Shown here: in pieces, positions 47,760 to 58,607 of the stretch
Layout of the letters: every line of letters starts with the position of its first letter
How positions within the stretch are numbered: position 1 is the first letter of the stretch
NCBI RefSeq assembly: GCF_050947875.1
Contig: NC_134568.1
Span: 267,226,702-267,290,701 of the forward strand
Direction of reading: 5' to 3'
Origin: Dermacentor variabilis
Taxonomy: Eukaryota; Arthropoda; Arachnida; Ixodida; Ixodidae
DNA: 64,000 bases
Program-made: the position numbers and the translations under genes
The notes under the pieces: model-generated
What the model was told of the DNA's origin: nothing
The model's input: only the letters and a program-made list of their open reading frames with translations
Database searches by the model: none

Positions 47760-47762
<3 letters not shown>

Positions 47763-48400
47763 AGGAGGTTTATTGGGGTTCGTAACGACCGCCGGTTCTA
47801 GGAAGCACCGAGCAGTTCCCGAGCTCGAGCCTCTGCTGAGCGCTTGATGCTGCCGATGTTGCTGACTCTGTGCGCACGTTCGTTATCTTCCTTACAATGG
47901 CCCCGCGGAAATAAAAGGGCCATCCTGGCGACTTAGTTTTCTGGAAGGACGGTAGAATGGTGGTACGGCTTGAGACGCTGAACGTGAACGACTTCGCGGT
48001 TACGACGTCGCATGTCGGACGGCGGCGCTAGCGGCTCAACCAGGTAATTAACGGGTGATGTTCGCTCGAGAACGCGGTATGGCCCATCGTGCTTCGGAAG
48101 GAGTTTTGAAGCGAGCCCAGGCGTGCGGTGTGGCACTAACAACCAGACGAGAGCGCCCGGGAGAAAAGTGGGAGTCGAGTTCTGGGCATCGTGAACGGCT
48201 TTTTGACGGTTCTGGTCGTCCGAGGTGAATCGGCGGGCCAGCTGGCGACATTCCTCGGCGTGTCTGGCAGCTTCCGAGATCAGCAGGCATTCGGATGGGT
48301 CCGGCCGGTAGGGCAGAGTGGTGTCAATTGTGTGCGAAGGATGACGGCCGTAAAGAAGGTAAAAGGTTGATGCCTTGATGCCTTCACGTAGCATATGTGG
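47760..48400 (-). mobile_element. Ty3/gypsy integrase C-terminus and partial LTR
   Basis: A minus-strand ORF ending at 47933 reads the end of a Ty3/gypsy polyprotein: STFYLLYGRHPSHTIDT, a charged helix AEECRQLARRF, then the GPY/F module LLPKHDGPYRVLERTSPVNY and VVHVQRLKPYH. After the stop, 47760-47930 carries AATAAA-like signals and may be the start of the 3' LTR, cut off by the (AT)n tract. Upstream coding sequence beyond about 48400 is a different repeat, so the element is a fragment. Confidence 0.8.
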
Positions 48401-48810
48401 GTTTATTGGCCAGTTGCCTTCACCCAAAAGTATCACGTTCTCGTGACGCCTGCGGCAAAAAGGACGTTCCACGTCCGCCGCCAAGGTCTGCGAGTGGTGG
48501 CACTGGCTAACACTCCCAGAGTTCTACTAGGACACATAAATACCCAAAAAAATTGGAGGACGCTTAAGCTTCGCCTTCAAGAGTGGAACGCGACAGCGTT
48601 CCCGTCGACCCGCCAAGGGGTGTAAGACAATGGGCTACGGCGCAGCGACTACGCGCCCCGCATCGGACGCGGTGAGCGTCGAGCAACGCAGCGTTCGGCG
48701 CGACAACGAAATGTGCGCCTGAGCAAGCGACGCACGCCTGAGCCTTAGAAACAGCTCGTTTCTAAGGCAACACCGCGTTCACTAGAGGCGCTTTTGTACC
48801 GCTTTGAAGC
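48401..48810. repeat. Unclassified interspersed repeat with 11-bp hairpin
   Basis: GC-rich non-coding sequence (TTGGAGGACGCTTAAGC..., GAGTGGAACGCGACAGCG) resembling a dispersed tick repeat. It includes a perfect 11-bp hairpin, GCCTTAGAAAC / GTTTCTAAGGC, at 48742-48768. No ORF supported. Confidence 0.4.
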
Positions 48811-49010
48811 ATCGAACTCGTGGCTCAGTGGTAACGTCTCCGTCTCACACTCCGGAGACCCTGGTTCGATTCCCACCCAGCCCATCTTGGAAGTTGCTTT
48901 TTATTTATGAAGTGCCTGCCGTGATTTATCGCTCACGGCCAACGCCGCGGACGCCGACGCCGCCTTTTCTGCGACACGAGCTCCTTAACGCTATCGCGTT
49001 AAAAGTGGAT
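48811..49010 (+). mobile_element. tRNA-derived SINE, type 2
   Basis: tRNA-like head with A box (TGGCTCAGTGGTAACG), a stable anticodon-arm-like hairpin (GTCTCCG / CGGAGAC) and B box (GGTTCGATTCC), then a body with GCCGCGGACGCCGACGCCGC and an end TTAACGCTATCGCGTTAAAA. Not a functional tRNA: no closed acceptor stem and an enlarged anticodon loop. Confidence 0.75.
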
Positions 49011-49020
49011 GGGTAAACGA

Positions 49021-49220
49021 CGCCGCGGTAGCTCAATTGGTAGAGCATCGCGCGCGAAAAGCGAAGGTTGTGGGTTCGGTTCCCTCCTGCGGCAAGTTGT
49101 TTTTTCATCCGCTTTAATTTCCATTAATTTATCATTTCTTTATTTCATTTATTAAGCACAAGTAACTTCCCCTATGTTGTCCTTGGTGTCAGTGTTTGTT
49201 GGCTTCTTATAATTAACTGT
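49021..49220 (+). mobile_element. tRNA-derived SINE, type 3
   Basis: The head folds like a tRNA: acceptor-like GCCGCGG pairs with CTGCGGC, A box TAGCTCAATTGGTAGAGC, B box GGTTCGGTTCC. The body (CCCCTATGTTGTCCTTGGTG, CAGTGTTTGTTGGCTTCTTA) matches the SINE at 63154-63395. The 3' end beyond the GGCTTCTTA stretch is lost. It lies 10 bases after the previous SINE. Confidence 0.8.
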
Positions 49221-49258
49221 TCGTAATCTGTGGGCTAGTCTGTCTATCCTGGCTGGCC

Positions 49259-50320
49259 GGGACACTAAAGGTTACTATGAAGTCAACGTGGACTGTTGAA
49301 ATACCATCCCAGAAACCTCGGAACGCTTCTTTCTTGCCAAGGAGAGACTTATTTTAAGAGAAAATGCGTTCTGAAGCGTCCACGTACCTCTAGCGCAGTT
49401 CAAATCGCCGGCCCCTCCGATCGAGGAGTGGTGACGTCATGGTCTCATAGTGACGTTGCGCTGTCGGTGAGTAAAACGGCGCCCGCAGACTGCGCTACGG
49501 CTTTTCTGCGCAAAACGCAAACGCGCGGACAGAAATAGAGCAAGACAGAGCCGACCGGAGAACGAAAGCGGGAGTATGGTGGCTATAGCGGAAGGAGAAA
49601 CGCGCGACCATAAGCTGGTACTTCATTCTATGACGCAAACTTCGACGCTCGTCGCAATGGACCCTGACAACGACAGATTGGCTCGCGATGGTGGGCTCAA
49701 CTCCAGCGATTTGAGCACTGACGAGCGCGACCTGCTGCTGAGGGCTCGCGCTGCCGGTGTCGTTGCGTACTACGACGGCGGCCTCGACACCGGCTCTCTG
49801 GAGCGGGAAAGCAACGAGGGCTTCGCACGACATCACATGGACGTGGAATTCTCGCTGCTTCTTCAAAATGAAAGTTTCGCGAGCCAGCAGAACCCTCACA
49901 GCACGACGCGATAACGAAACTACTGAAACTCCAAAGCGTGCGCGGCGCACAGTCGAGCGCGCAGATTCGAGCGAAAACGAAACCTTTCGACCACCCATAT
50001 TACTGAAGGGTAACGTCAAAATGTTATTTTTTTTCTCAGAATCGAATAGACGTAGACAAGTAGCATTTTTTTCCGTCTTATAATCGAATGAAATTATATT
50101 TTTAATACGAGTAGTTGAGTATTAGTAACACAAATTATGAGGAGTGCTTTCGTCATCGGGCTAGTACCGGAATGTCGCTGGGGGGTCTCAAATCGTGTCA
50201 TGCATTTACCTCAATTTCTCAGTTACTAAAGCTCTGTTCGCGATTATACTGACGCCTTAGACGTTCTAGAACATTGATCTACCACTTTAACTTGAGTTTC
50301 TGGTAACCTTTAGTGTCCCT
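49259..50320. mobile_element. Kolobok/T2-like DNA transposon, copy 2
   Basis: 1062 bases with ends GGGACACTAAAGGTTAC / GTAACCTTTAGTGTCCCT. The right side is followed by TTAA (50321-50324); the left side is preceded by GGCC, not TTAA. Outer parts match copy 1 (42239-42770 and 43140-43546), but the core (about 49790-49895) differs and has no THAP exon. Confidence 0.78.
49657..49914 (+). CDS. ORF shared by both TTAA elements, copy 2
   Basis: Reads MDPDNDRLARDGG, SSDLSTDERDLLLRARAAGV and VAYYDGGLDTGSLERESNEG, continuing to a stop at 49914. The first 42 residues are homologous to 42631-42798 with frame-preserving indels. The tail (GLDTGSL...) is unique to this copy and could be the authentic continuation. 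Acidic, no domain recognised. Confidence 0.4.
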   Translation: MDPDNDRLARDGGLNSSDLSTDERDLLLRARAAGVVAYYDGGLDTGSLERESNEGFARHHMDVEFSLLLQNESFASQQNPHSTTR

Positions 50321-50329
50321 TTAAGATAT

Positions 50330-51060
50330 ACTGCAGTCCGAGGACCAAGCAGGTGGACATATATACAGCAAAATGCAAAATATCTAAAGACAAGCCAAAT
50401 AAAAACAATAAGAAGAAAGAAAGGAGAGTAGTGATGACCCTAGAGAAAAAGAAAATTTTGGCAAGAAGTTAGATACAAGATAAAGGAAAAGCGCTTAATA
50501 ACACATCTGCATGCTTTCACATCTTCAATCATCGGAACACTTTCTGGCAAGACGTTCCATTGTAGGATAGTGCGGGGGGAAATGAATGTCGAAGAAGCGC
50601 TGTGAGAGCAAAATATGGTGCTAAGTGAAAATTATGAACGTGCCGCGTTGTTCGTGATAACATGAGCGTAAGTGCGACTTAGGACTAATATTAAACTGAC
50701 TGGAGGGCAATAAAAACAGCGTTTAGTCTAGCGGAGGCTCTCCTCTTATCTGAAGACAAATGTCGGCGCATCGTTGCGACAATAGGAGTTAAAGATGAAA
50801 CAATCTGCCTTTCTTCGAATCATTTCAAGCTTGTAAATATCCTTTTTTTTAATTACGGATCCTAAGCTATGCTCGTGTATGCTAGTTCTGGCCTCACGAG
50901 ATTATTATACGCGAGCCTTTTTATATGAGATGGGACGTGGCTTTTAGTTTTTGTCAAAGGAACATCTAAGCATGTTCTTTCTTGTGGCCTTTGTCCCAGA
51001 ACACAGTCAGAGCTTTTAACATAAGAAATTATTAAAAAGTCACCAAGTATAGTCAAAATG
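50330..51060 (-). mobile_element. CR1/Jockey-like LINE 3' fragment
   Basis: Minus-strand remnant. The segment at 50862-51056 reads SHVPSHIKRLAYNNLVRPEL then AYTSIA, the conserved lRxxAYxxLVRPxLEYAS block that follows RT in this group. The remainder to 50330 resembles the C-terminal and 3' UTR part (an evident degraded WN-LP region near 50550) with many stops. Confidence 0.6.
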
Positions 51061-51898
51061 CCTATAATATGCTTAGTCTACTAAAGCAGATATCATTTTT
51101 TAAAGCCACATAACTATACTATGCATAACACAGGTTACAGATTTAAGTGGGCCGGTGAGCCGTTTAATGAACTGGTTCATTTCAGTGAGCTGAGCCGTTC
51201 TGAGCCCCTCACTGAAGTGAACCATATTCCGAATCTCTAGTGTAATACGGTTCACTTCACGCTCTTGACACTGCCCAGGCGGCGCGTCCTAGCAGCGATC
51301 GTCAGCGCCTCTTGCGGCACCTACATCAAAACTGGCACTGACGGACCACGCTACTCACGCGGATCTGCCAACGTGATCGCATGTTCATGCTTGTTTTGAA
51401 ACGAACCAATGGCGCAAGTTTTGCTATGTGGTTTCAGACCAATCTCAAAATTACACGGTCGGATACGCCCTGCCATTCGTCGTAAAGGGGAAAAGCTCTT
51501 ACGCTTCCGGGCACGTTCACAGCGTGAAAGAAGTCGCCGGTGTGACTGTGCTGGCGAAGTGTCACTCCCAGCTAGGCAAACACAACTGCTGCGTATCTCT
51601 GGCCTCAGTACACTCAACTATCATATTATGCTTCGATCAAGCAGCTCAATTGAGTGTGCAGGCATGGCTGAGCTTATTAAGCGTTAGGCGTGGGTGTTCT
51701 TATCCAACCATTTGAGTTACCGTAGACAAAATGTGTCCTTCCGTGATGCTGTTTTGACACGCTTGCAAAGCCTCATTTGCCAAGAATGATGGGCGCCACA
51801 TCTTTTAAACAACTTGCACAAAAATGTTATTAGACTGCTATGTTCTGCTAAGCAATCGCAGTACTTTGTTACTCTACACAAAACACAGTGCTCCTCTA
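51061..51898. other. No gene seen; imperfect hairpin at 51215-51257
   Basis: Two overlapping + ORFs of about 90 codons (51409-51715) lack splice or start support. An imperfect inverted repeat (AAGTGAACCATATT / AATACGGTTCACTT, one mismatch) lies at 51215-51257. Confidence 0.35.
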
Positions 51899-52917
51899 CA
51901 CAGTACTCTAAAACAAAATTACACCCTATGGGTTGTACCTTGCCACACAACAATAATCGTCATCCTTGTTGCCCGCGTTTCCTTTCTTTAACGCTGCGAG
52001 CCCGGCACTTCCCAGTCACGAACGGCACGCGCGTTATCAGTGTGACGCAGCATTCTCGACAGGAAAGTAGCGAGCGCCGAGTTTTCAAGAAAGGAAACGC
52101 AAGCTACACTCTTAGAAATACTTACACCTTTTGGGGCGTATCTTTTCCCACAACAATAATCGTCATCTGTCTTGCCCGCGTTTCCTTTCTTTAACGCTGC
52201 GAGCCCGGCATGCACTTCCCAGTCACGAACGGCACGCGCGTTATCAGTGTGACGCAGCATTCTCGACAGGAAAGTAGCGAGCGCCGAGTTTTCAAGAAAG
52301 GAAACGCAAGCTACACACTTAGAAATACTTACACCCTTTGGGACGTATCTTTTCCCACAACAATAATCGTCATCTGTCTTGCCCGCGTTTCCTTTCTTTA
52401 ACGCTGCGAGCCCGGTACTTCCCAGTCACGAATGGCATGCGCGTTATCAGTGTGACGTAGCTTCTCGAAAGGAAAGTAGCGAGCGCAGAGCTTTCAAGAA
52501 AGGAAACTCGGGCAAGACAGATGACGATTATCGTTGTGGGACAAGCCCCAAAGGGTGTAAATATTTCTAAGAGTGTAGGCAGATGACGATTATTGTTGTG
52601 GGAGAAATATACACCCCAAAGGGTGCAACCGTTTTAAGAGTGTGTAGGCAAAGTTACACCCTTTGGCTTGCCCCTTCTGCCACACAACAATAATCGTTAT
52701 CTGCCTTGATGCGTTTCCTTTCTTTAACGCTGCGAGCCCGGCACTTCCCAGTAACGAACGGCATGCGCGTTATCAGCATGACATATTCCCGATAGGAAAG
52801 TAGCGGGCGTGGCGTTTTCAAAAAAGGAAACCCAAGCAAGGCAGATGACGATTATCGTTGTGTGGCAGATATACACCCCGGGGGAGGGGGGGGGGGGGGT
52901 ACCTTTGTCTAAGAGTA
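51899..52917. mobile_element. Nested array of long-palindrome MITEs
   Basis: About four copies of a MITE with arms of roughly 90 bases. The clearest full copy is 52313-52577: it begins ACACACTTAGAAATACTTAC, runs ACCCTTTGGG then CAACAATAATCGTCATCTG, CGTTTCCTTTCTT, and ends with the reverse complement (CCCAAAGGGTGTAAATATTT then TAAGAGTGT). Copies at 51899 and 52106 have the left arm and core but not the outer right arm; 52578-52643 is a lone right arm; 52645-52917 is a further copy ending in a G-run. ORFs repeated across copies are by-products. Confidence 0.8.
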
Positions 52918-53942
52918 TACAACTGCCGAGGCACCGGCACGACCTTGAGCCGCTCCGGCCGCCAAGACTCGGGTGATCGACCTTATCCGGCAACCTGGAA
53001 CCAAGCAGAGCCACACAGCGTGAAGTGCTCAGCGACTCACGCAAGCCACCACGCACTACGCTTCGTACAGCAAAATTAATAGCTCTAAAAGATATGGACA
53101 ATTTGCAAAAATATGCAAGTCGGCTGCCCGGCAAGACTCTTTCTCGACCAAAAACTTTAGTCTACTGACTACAATCATTTCTAGCGCGATCCTCCAGGAA
53201 GGAAGCGCGAGCACAAAACCACGGCCGGCCAGGAAATCTGTAGAGTCGGGGAGCAGGCAGCTCTGCACGGCCTTTACAGCCTTTGACGCAGCAGTACCGC
53301 CGTCCCCACGCTATTTTTTCCTGGGCTGTTTTCGATGTCTTGCACATTTACCATCTTAAAACAGTGGTATGAGAACGTTTGCCCGCAGGACGGTGGCGCA
53401 AGTGGTTCAGAAGTTTCGAATCACACGCGGTCATGACAACAATACGTGCGCCAGCTGGATTCTACGCCGTCGAGTGAAGTTGTATCAGAAGTTTGTATAG
53501 GTGTTCTGTGGTATCAGTACCAGAGTTGCGCTTTTGACGCTACAGGTGGCGCGCCCGTCGTCGGGAAACTCCACTGTCAGGAGCGTGAATTTCAAGCTCC
53601 CCGCGCAACGTCCCACTCACCTATATTTTTTAATGAGTGACTTGCACATTTTCTTTATTCGCAGCCCTCCGAAGCAGCACCTTGTCATTTCGGGAGTAGT
53701 TGCCATGATATGTATGTCCTCCATCTCTACAGCACACATTAGGGGGGCATAGTTCTATACATAGCCATGCTTTCCGTTCTTACCCTTACTTTAACTTTAC
53801 TAGTGTTCAACTATACTCACGGAAACCTTATGGTGGCTATGAAGGGAAAGCTACAAAGGCAAAGCGCGCACAAGAGAGAGCGCTTCTGAAGAGTCCCGTG
53901 CACCTTAGTTTAAGCTGGGGAAGAGAAAATATAAACGCCTTA
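52918..53942. other. No gene seen
   Basis: Mixed-composition sequence with short ORFs on both strands and no recognised domain, RNA or element. Confidence 0.4.
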
Positions 53943-54222
53943 TTCATCATCATCATCATCAGCCTGTTTTATGTCCACTGCAGGACGAAGGCCTCTCCCT
54001 GCGATCTCCAATTTCATCGCTCCACATAGTCTTCTGCCGTCCTCGACTGCGTTTCCCTTCTCTTGGTATACATCTGTAACCCTAACGGTCCAACGGTTAT
54101 CTAACCGGCGCATTACATGACTAGCCCAGCTCCATTTTTTTTCTCTTGATGTCAATTAGAATATCGTCCATACCCGTTTGCTCTCTGATCCAAACCGCTC
54201 TCTTTCTGTCTCTTAACGTTTA
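53943..54222 (-). mobile_element. RTE LINE 3' end, 5'-truncated
   Basis: Starts (+ strand) with the (TCA)n tail and CAGCCTGTTTTATGTCCACTGC. The minus strand encodes KKWSWASHVMRRLDNRWTVR, matching the RTE C-terminus at 47440-47500. Confidence 0.85.
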
Positions 54223-54574
54223 GCAACAGTTACAACACACCACTGAATGTAAAGGGTAAAGGTTTACTTATTTTGCGGCTTTTCCCTTCGCGGCTGGTCA
54301 AACGCGAAACCGTCTCACGTGGAAGCTGTATCGATTCAGCGTCTATTCCGAGGGTTCCGAGGAACCAAAAGCACTGTGAAGCGCTGGCGGACTACTTGGC
54401 GCGGTAACACATGTGCAAAAGCCCCCAAGCCACGGTGGAAGATAGGCTAGGCGAGAGAACGGAGCGCTGTCAGCGCTCTGTGGAAAGGCGCGGGCGGCGT
54501 TCTGGTAACTCGGCGCGACGAGAGAGGGCGCGCGAGTGGCGGGCGAGGAGGACATCAAGGCACCCTAGTGCCCG

Positions 54575-54608
54575 CTTTGCTTCCCGCTGGTGCCCGCACG
54601 CCTGCCAG
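54575..54608. repeat. Left 34-bp target duplication of LINE
   Basis: 34 bases from CTTTGCTTCC to CGCCTGCCAG, identical to 56583-56616. Confidence 0.9.
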
Positions 54609-56582
54609 TGGGATAGACAAAATTCCAATCAAGTTAATGAACTTGGCCCAAGAAGCAAGGAAACGCTGATAAAAGCATTGGAGGCAGTCACAACAAATAA
54701 GCAAATTCCGCACAGCTGGAGACAGAGTAAAATGAATTTGATTTATAAAGGGAAAGGTGATAAGAAGAACATAAAATCCTTCCGACCAATTACGATAACA
54801 TCAGTTATATATAGGCTGGCGATGCAGGCGGTGAAATTAAAAATGCACCCATGGGTAGAAAGTAATAGAATACTCGGATAACTTCAGAACGGGCTCAGAA
54901 GTGGCAGACGCTTAGATGATAGCCTGTTCGTGCTTACCCAGTGCATAGAAATAGCTAAGGCGGAAAATAGACCTGTGTATTTAGCCTTCCTGGACATAAG
55001 CGGTGCATACGACAGCGTCAACAGGAAACTCCTGTGGAACATATTAAAAGATGAAGGCATCGGTCGTGAGGTAATTGATTTTCTACAGGAAATATATCGA
55101 GAAAATAAAGTTGAAATAACATGGGAAGGAATTAAGAGTACGACAACTGTCGAGGTACACAAAGGATTAAGGCAAGGTTGTCCTCTATCACCGCTGCTGT
55201 TCATGCTTTATATGATAGGTATGGAAAGAAGGTTACAACGAAGCAGTCTAGGGTATAATCTGTTGTACAGATTAGGCGGAAAGGTTGCTGAGCAACGACT
55301 ACCGGGTTTAATGTATGCGGACGATATTGTACTGTTAGCAGATAGCCAGGAAGATTTGCAAACTCTGGTTAATTACTGTGGAGACAGGAGACAGTTTAGG
55401 TTTCAGTTTTAGTGCAGCTAAGTCCGGTGGGATGTTTTTCAACGATACAACTGATCAGGAGCTTACAATACAAAGCCATGAAATAGTACCCCAAGTGGCC
55501 GAATACAAATACCTCGGGGTATGGATAAACAAAGGGCAGATGTACATGGAAAAGCACGGACAGTCTCTCATAGCAAAAGGGCGAAGAGATGCCGGGATAA
55601 TGAAACATAGGGCATTGTGGCGGTACAACAGGTATGAGGTACTGAGAGGTATTTGGAAGGGAGTAATGGTGCCGGGGCTTACTTTCGGGAATGCGGTCTT
55701 GTGTTTAAGGGCAGAGGATTAGTCAAGACTAGAAGTAAATCAGCAAGCTGTGGGAAGATTAGCTCTAGGTACCCACGGGAAAACCACAAACGAAGCAGCA
55801 CAGGGGGATATGGTCTGGGCGTCGTTCGAAGCACGGGAAGCTCAGAGTAAAATTCTATACGAAAAATGCCTGAGGAAATTGGACGATAACAGGTGGGCAG
55901 CTAAGATATCAAATACCTATACAGAAAGAGCGTTCACTCACAATGGCGGAAAAGAACTAGGAAGCTAACCAGTAAGTATGCCAGACACGAGGACGGAGAA
56001 AGAGAGAGCATTAAACGACAGGTTAAAAACGCGGAAGGTAAAAATTGGATAAATTCAACGGAAAAGAAGCATAGTGTGGAACTATATCTATACTGGAAAC
56101 AGCAGATTAGGAAGGAAGCGTTTTATGATAACTCAAGAGGCAGTGCCCTAGCTACTCTTTGAAGCTAGGCCAGGGTGTCTCAGAACGCGGATCTATAACA
56201 AAATTTAACGAAGACACATGTACTGTGTGTGGTAAATATGTAGAAACATAGAACACCTCATACTAAAATGTGACGGTATCAGTCCCTATGTCAATGCGGC
56301 CACAGTAACGCTCCCTGAGACCCTAGGGTTCAGAGATAACAATAGTCATGTAAATAAATATGCGGTGGAAATTAGCAAAAGGCGATTGGAGGATTGGTGG
56401 CTCAAAAGCAGAGAGGTGAAAGGTTAAAAGGGTAGGAATACGTATTTAAAGAAAATCGCGAATTTTAATAACACACAGCACAGGTAAACAAAAATAAAAG
56501 GCAAAATAAAAATCTGAGCACGGCGGCAACTACCATCACCCTGTTTCAAAGGGGACGCTCCCACGTTCCATCCATACATCCA
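54609..56582 (+). mobile_element. Non-LTR LINE, 5'-truncated, with 34-bp duplication
   Basis: Plus-strand RT-bearing element. Blocks in order: IPHSWRQSKMNLIYKGKGDK and FRPITITSVIYRL (RT entry, 54700-54830), FLDISGAYDSVNRKLLW (motif A), KGLRQGCPLSPLLF (motif B), catalytic LMYADDIVLLAD (motif C, about 55310), EYKYLGVWI (thumb), and after frame breaks the terminal zinc knuckle CTVCGKYV...HLILKC with the end RLEDWWLKSREVKG at about 56425. A 3' UTR follows with a short CATC-type tail. Same family as 38931-39380. A stop before the LQNGLRSG segment and several frameshifts make it inactive. Confidence 0.88.
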
Positions 56583-56616
56583 CTTTGCTTCCCGCTGGTG
56601 CCCGCACGCCTGCCAG
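56583..56616. repeat. Right 34-bp target duplication of LINE
   Basis: Identical to 54575-54608. Confidence 0.9.
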
Positions 56617-58607
56617 CGCCTGCTCTGTTCTGCTGACACCTTCGCTACGAGACAGTCGTATTTGCTTTGTGTGTTAGTAATTTTATCAGCTTTATGCGGC
56701 TGTGCGATGGGAAAGTGCTTTGTGCCCTTCTTACTTATTTGCAAACCTGAGAAATAAGGTCTCATCATGATGTTCTGCCCGGGACTGTACATACCTTCTT
56801 GGTGGTTACATAAAGCAGCTGGTGCATCAATTTCTCTACCAGTGCTAAATGGGGTGATTACACTGCTTGAAAGCATGCTCGTAAGTAGGTTCCATTAGGT
56901 GTACAGAATAGATAAAGGACCGCGGAATCACTCCGTTGAAACTGGCGCAGCCACGTCGGTAAATCGCCTTCACCTCATGCCGCACACGGTTTTGACTGTT
57001 CTTTTGAGTCGTACACGAAACATATGAACCCTTTCGGTAATTCGTGGAAATAGTATTGCACATACAATGTAAGTGAAATCAAAGCGCCCACTGTAACTAT
57101 GTACTATCACGCTCGAAATTTTCAGGAACGCGATCGAGTGCTCGGAAAGAATTTATATGCTGCATAGTCTGCAGTCGCCTGGAATGTGTCAAGGTATGAG
57201 GGGTTTGGCATGCGCTATCTGCTTGTAGCAATACCACGCAACTAACGCGGTTTAACTGTAGAGCTACACTAAACATTTTTCTGAAAATATGTGTCCCGTA
57301 AAATTTTTATCGGGACTTCTACGTGCTGCTTTTTAACACAGGCTGAAACAGCGACGATACATGGTTATTTCACCTAGCCCGGCGTTCTTTAAAGTGGGCA
57401 TATAAGAGCCGTCAGTGAACACATATTTGATGGACTTTGCGCGGACGGCTGAAGTTACAGCTTAAATCGGTACAGGGGCCAGCGCGGAAAATTGCGCATC
57501 CGCCGTCTGCTTTCAGGCGCCTACGGAACACCGAGGGCCTCAGTTCGGAGCGCCACTGGTGGCGCGCTGCGGCTCCCGGCGTCGTTCGCTCACCTAAAGT
57601 ATTCTTCCACCGTGCCCCAAGCTTAGAGTTACTGTATGTGCTACCGCAGGTACCTACGGTCCTCCACCCAAGCTCCCCCTGCCCCCTCCCGTAGCTTTCC
57701 CTCCATAGCCATAGAGTTTCCTACCATGTTTCCTACAAAAGTAGGAAACTCTTATGTTCATAGCCACAGAAAGTTGCCCGCTGGTCGACTCGGCAAATTA
57801 CAATGTGCAATTTTCTCTGTGACTATGTCTAGCCTTATAAAGTGTTCGAAGATTGACAAGAATATAATATTGCGCATTTTTAGGTTAGAGATTACAAGTG
57901 ATAACGCGCACCTTCAGAGGATGCATAGTTATTTGTAAATGTGTAGCGATGTCTAGCTACGGCAGAATGGTTATGGCATCTGGCCACATTCATGGCGACG
58001 TGCACGATAGTAGTTGTTGGAGTCATGGTGCTTGGAGTTATTGCGTTAACCGACCGCAGTGCGTCGAATGCCTGACTGGTTAATGTCTAAGCTGCTATGT
58101 TCAAGAGAATGGCGAAATATTTTAATCTAAGCACCTAGACGACTTTCGTGTAAACACCTCTGGGGTTAAGCAAAATACAAATGATTTGGAAAAAGCGATG
58201 GCAACGACCTTGACTGGACTTCGGCATCTAGCGCTTCGGAGGCTTCGAAGAATTGCACCTGCTTTGTGCCTGACCGTTCCTAAGCAGCAGTCACGCTCGC
58301 GGAGCGACCTCTTTGGAGCGCCGAGACTAGGTCCTCCAGAGGTAATGTCTTAAGTAACATGCGGAGTGTCCGCCTCAAATAACCTTCATTCCCACCTTTC
58401 GCATCATTTTTGGAGTTTTTCCTATAATATTCTGGTTCCAGTCAAAAGACAGGCCTCATGCGAACACCACGCTCTGCCGATAGAGTGGTTTTCGTTTTTC
58501 ATACTGTTATCTGTATCAGAATTCACCGCATGATTCGCACGCTGAAGTTTTGTAAATTGTCATATAGATTTGGGAAGGGACTCATCTGGAACTGTTTATT
58601 CCCGCAG
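56617..58607. other. Presumed Pdp intron / intergenic sequence
   Basis: No exon could be established. It holds a 12-bp perfect hairpin at 57713-57752 and ends in the Pdp splice acceptor (TTTATTCCCGCAG). A GC-rich patch at 57430-57660 could be a promoter or an upstream exon, but no start or donor stands out. Confidence 0.35.
57713..57752. repeat. 12-bp perfect hairpin
   Basis: AGAGTTTCCTAC, a 16-base loop, then the exact complement. Probably a relic of a palindromic MITE. Confidence 0.7.

Noticed and set aside
48811..49100. Functional tRNA genes
   Set aside because: A and B boxes are present, but anticodon arms are irregular, a mature 3' end is absent and SINE bodies follow; these are SINE heads.
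51409..51715. Overlapping 90-codon ORFs as a possible exon
   Set aside because: No recognisable domain, start context or splice sites; the two frames are equally open.
51899..52600. Repeated ~63-codon ORFs resembling a repeated peptide gene
   Set aside because: They repeat only because the MITE units repeat; no start context or splice signals, and arms are reverse complementary.
51899..52917. CRISPR-like array
   Set aside because: Units are ~200 bases with internal palindromes, no short spacers, and the genome is eukaryotic.
56714..56770. THAP-like start (MGKCFVPF)
   Set aside because: Only one short stretch resembles a THAP N-terminus; the frame stops after 17 codons and the second metal pair is absent.
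58458..58607. ATG-led N-terminal extension of the Pdp reading frame
   Set aside because: The sequence ends in a consensus acceptor (TTTATTCCCGCAG) exactly where family similarity begins; the upstream 50 codons look like intron and lack a targeting-peptide character I would trust.
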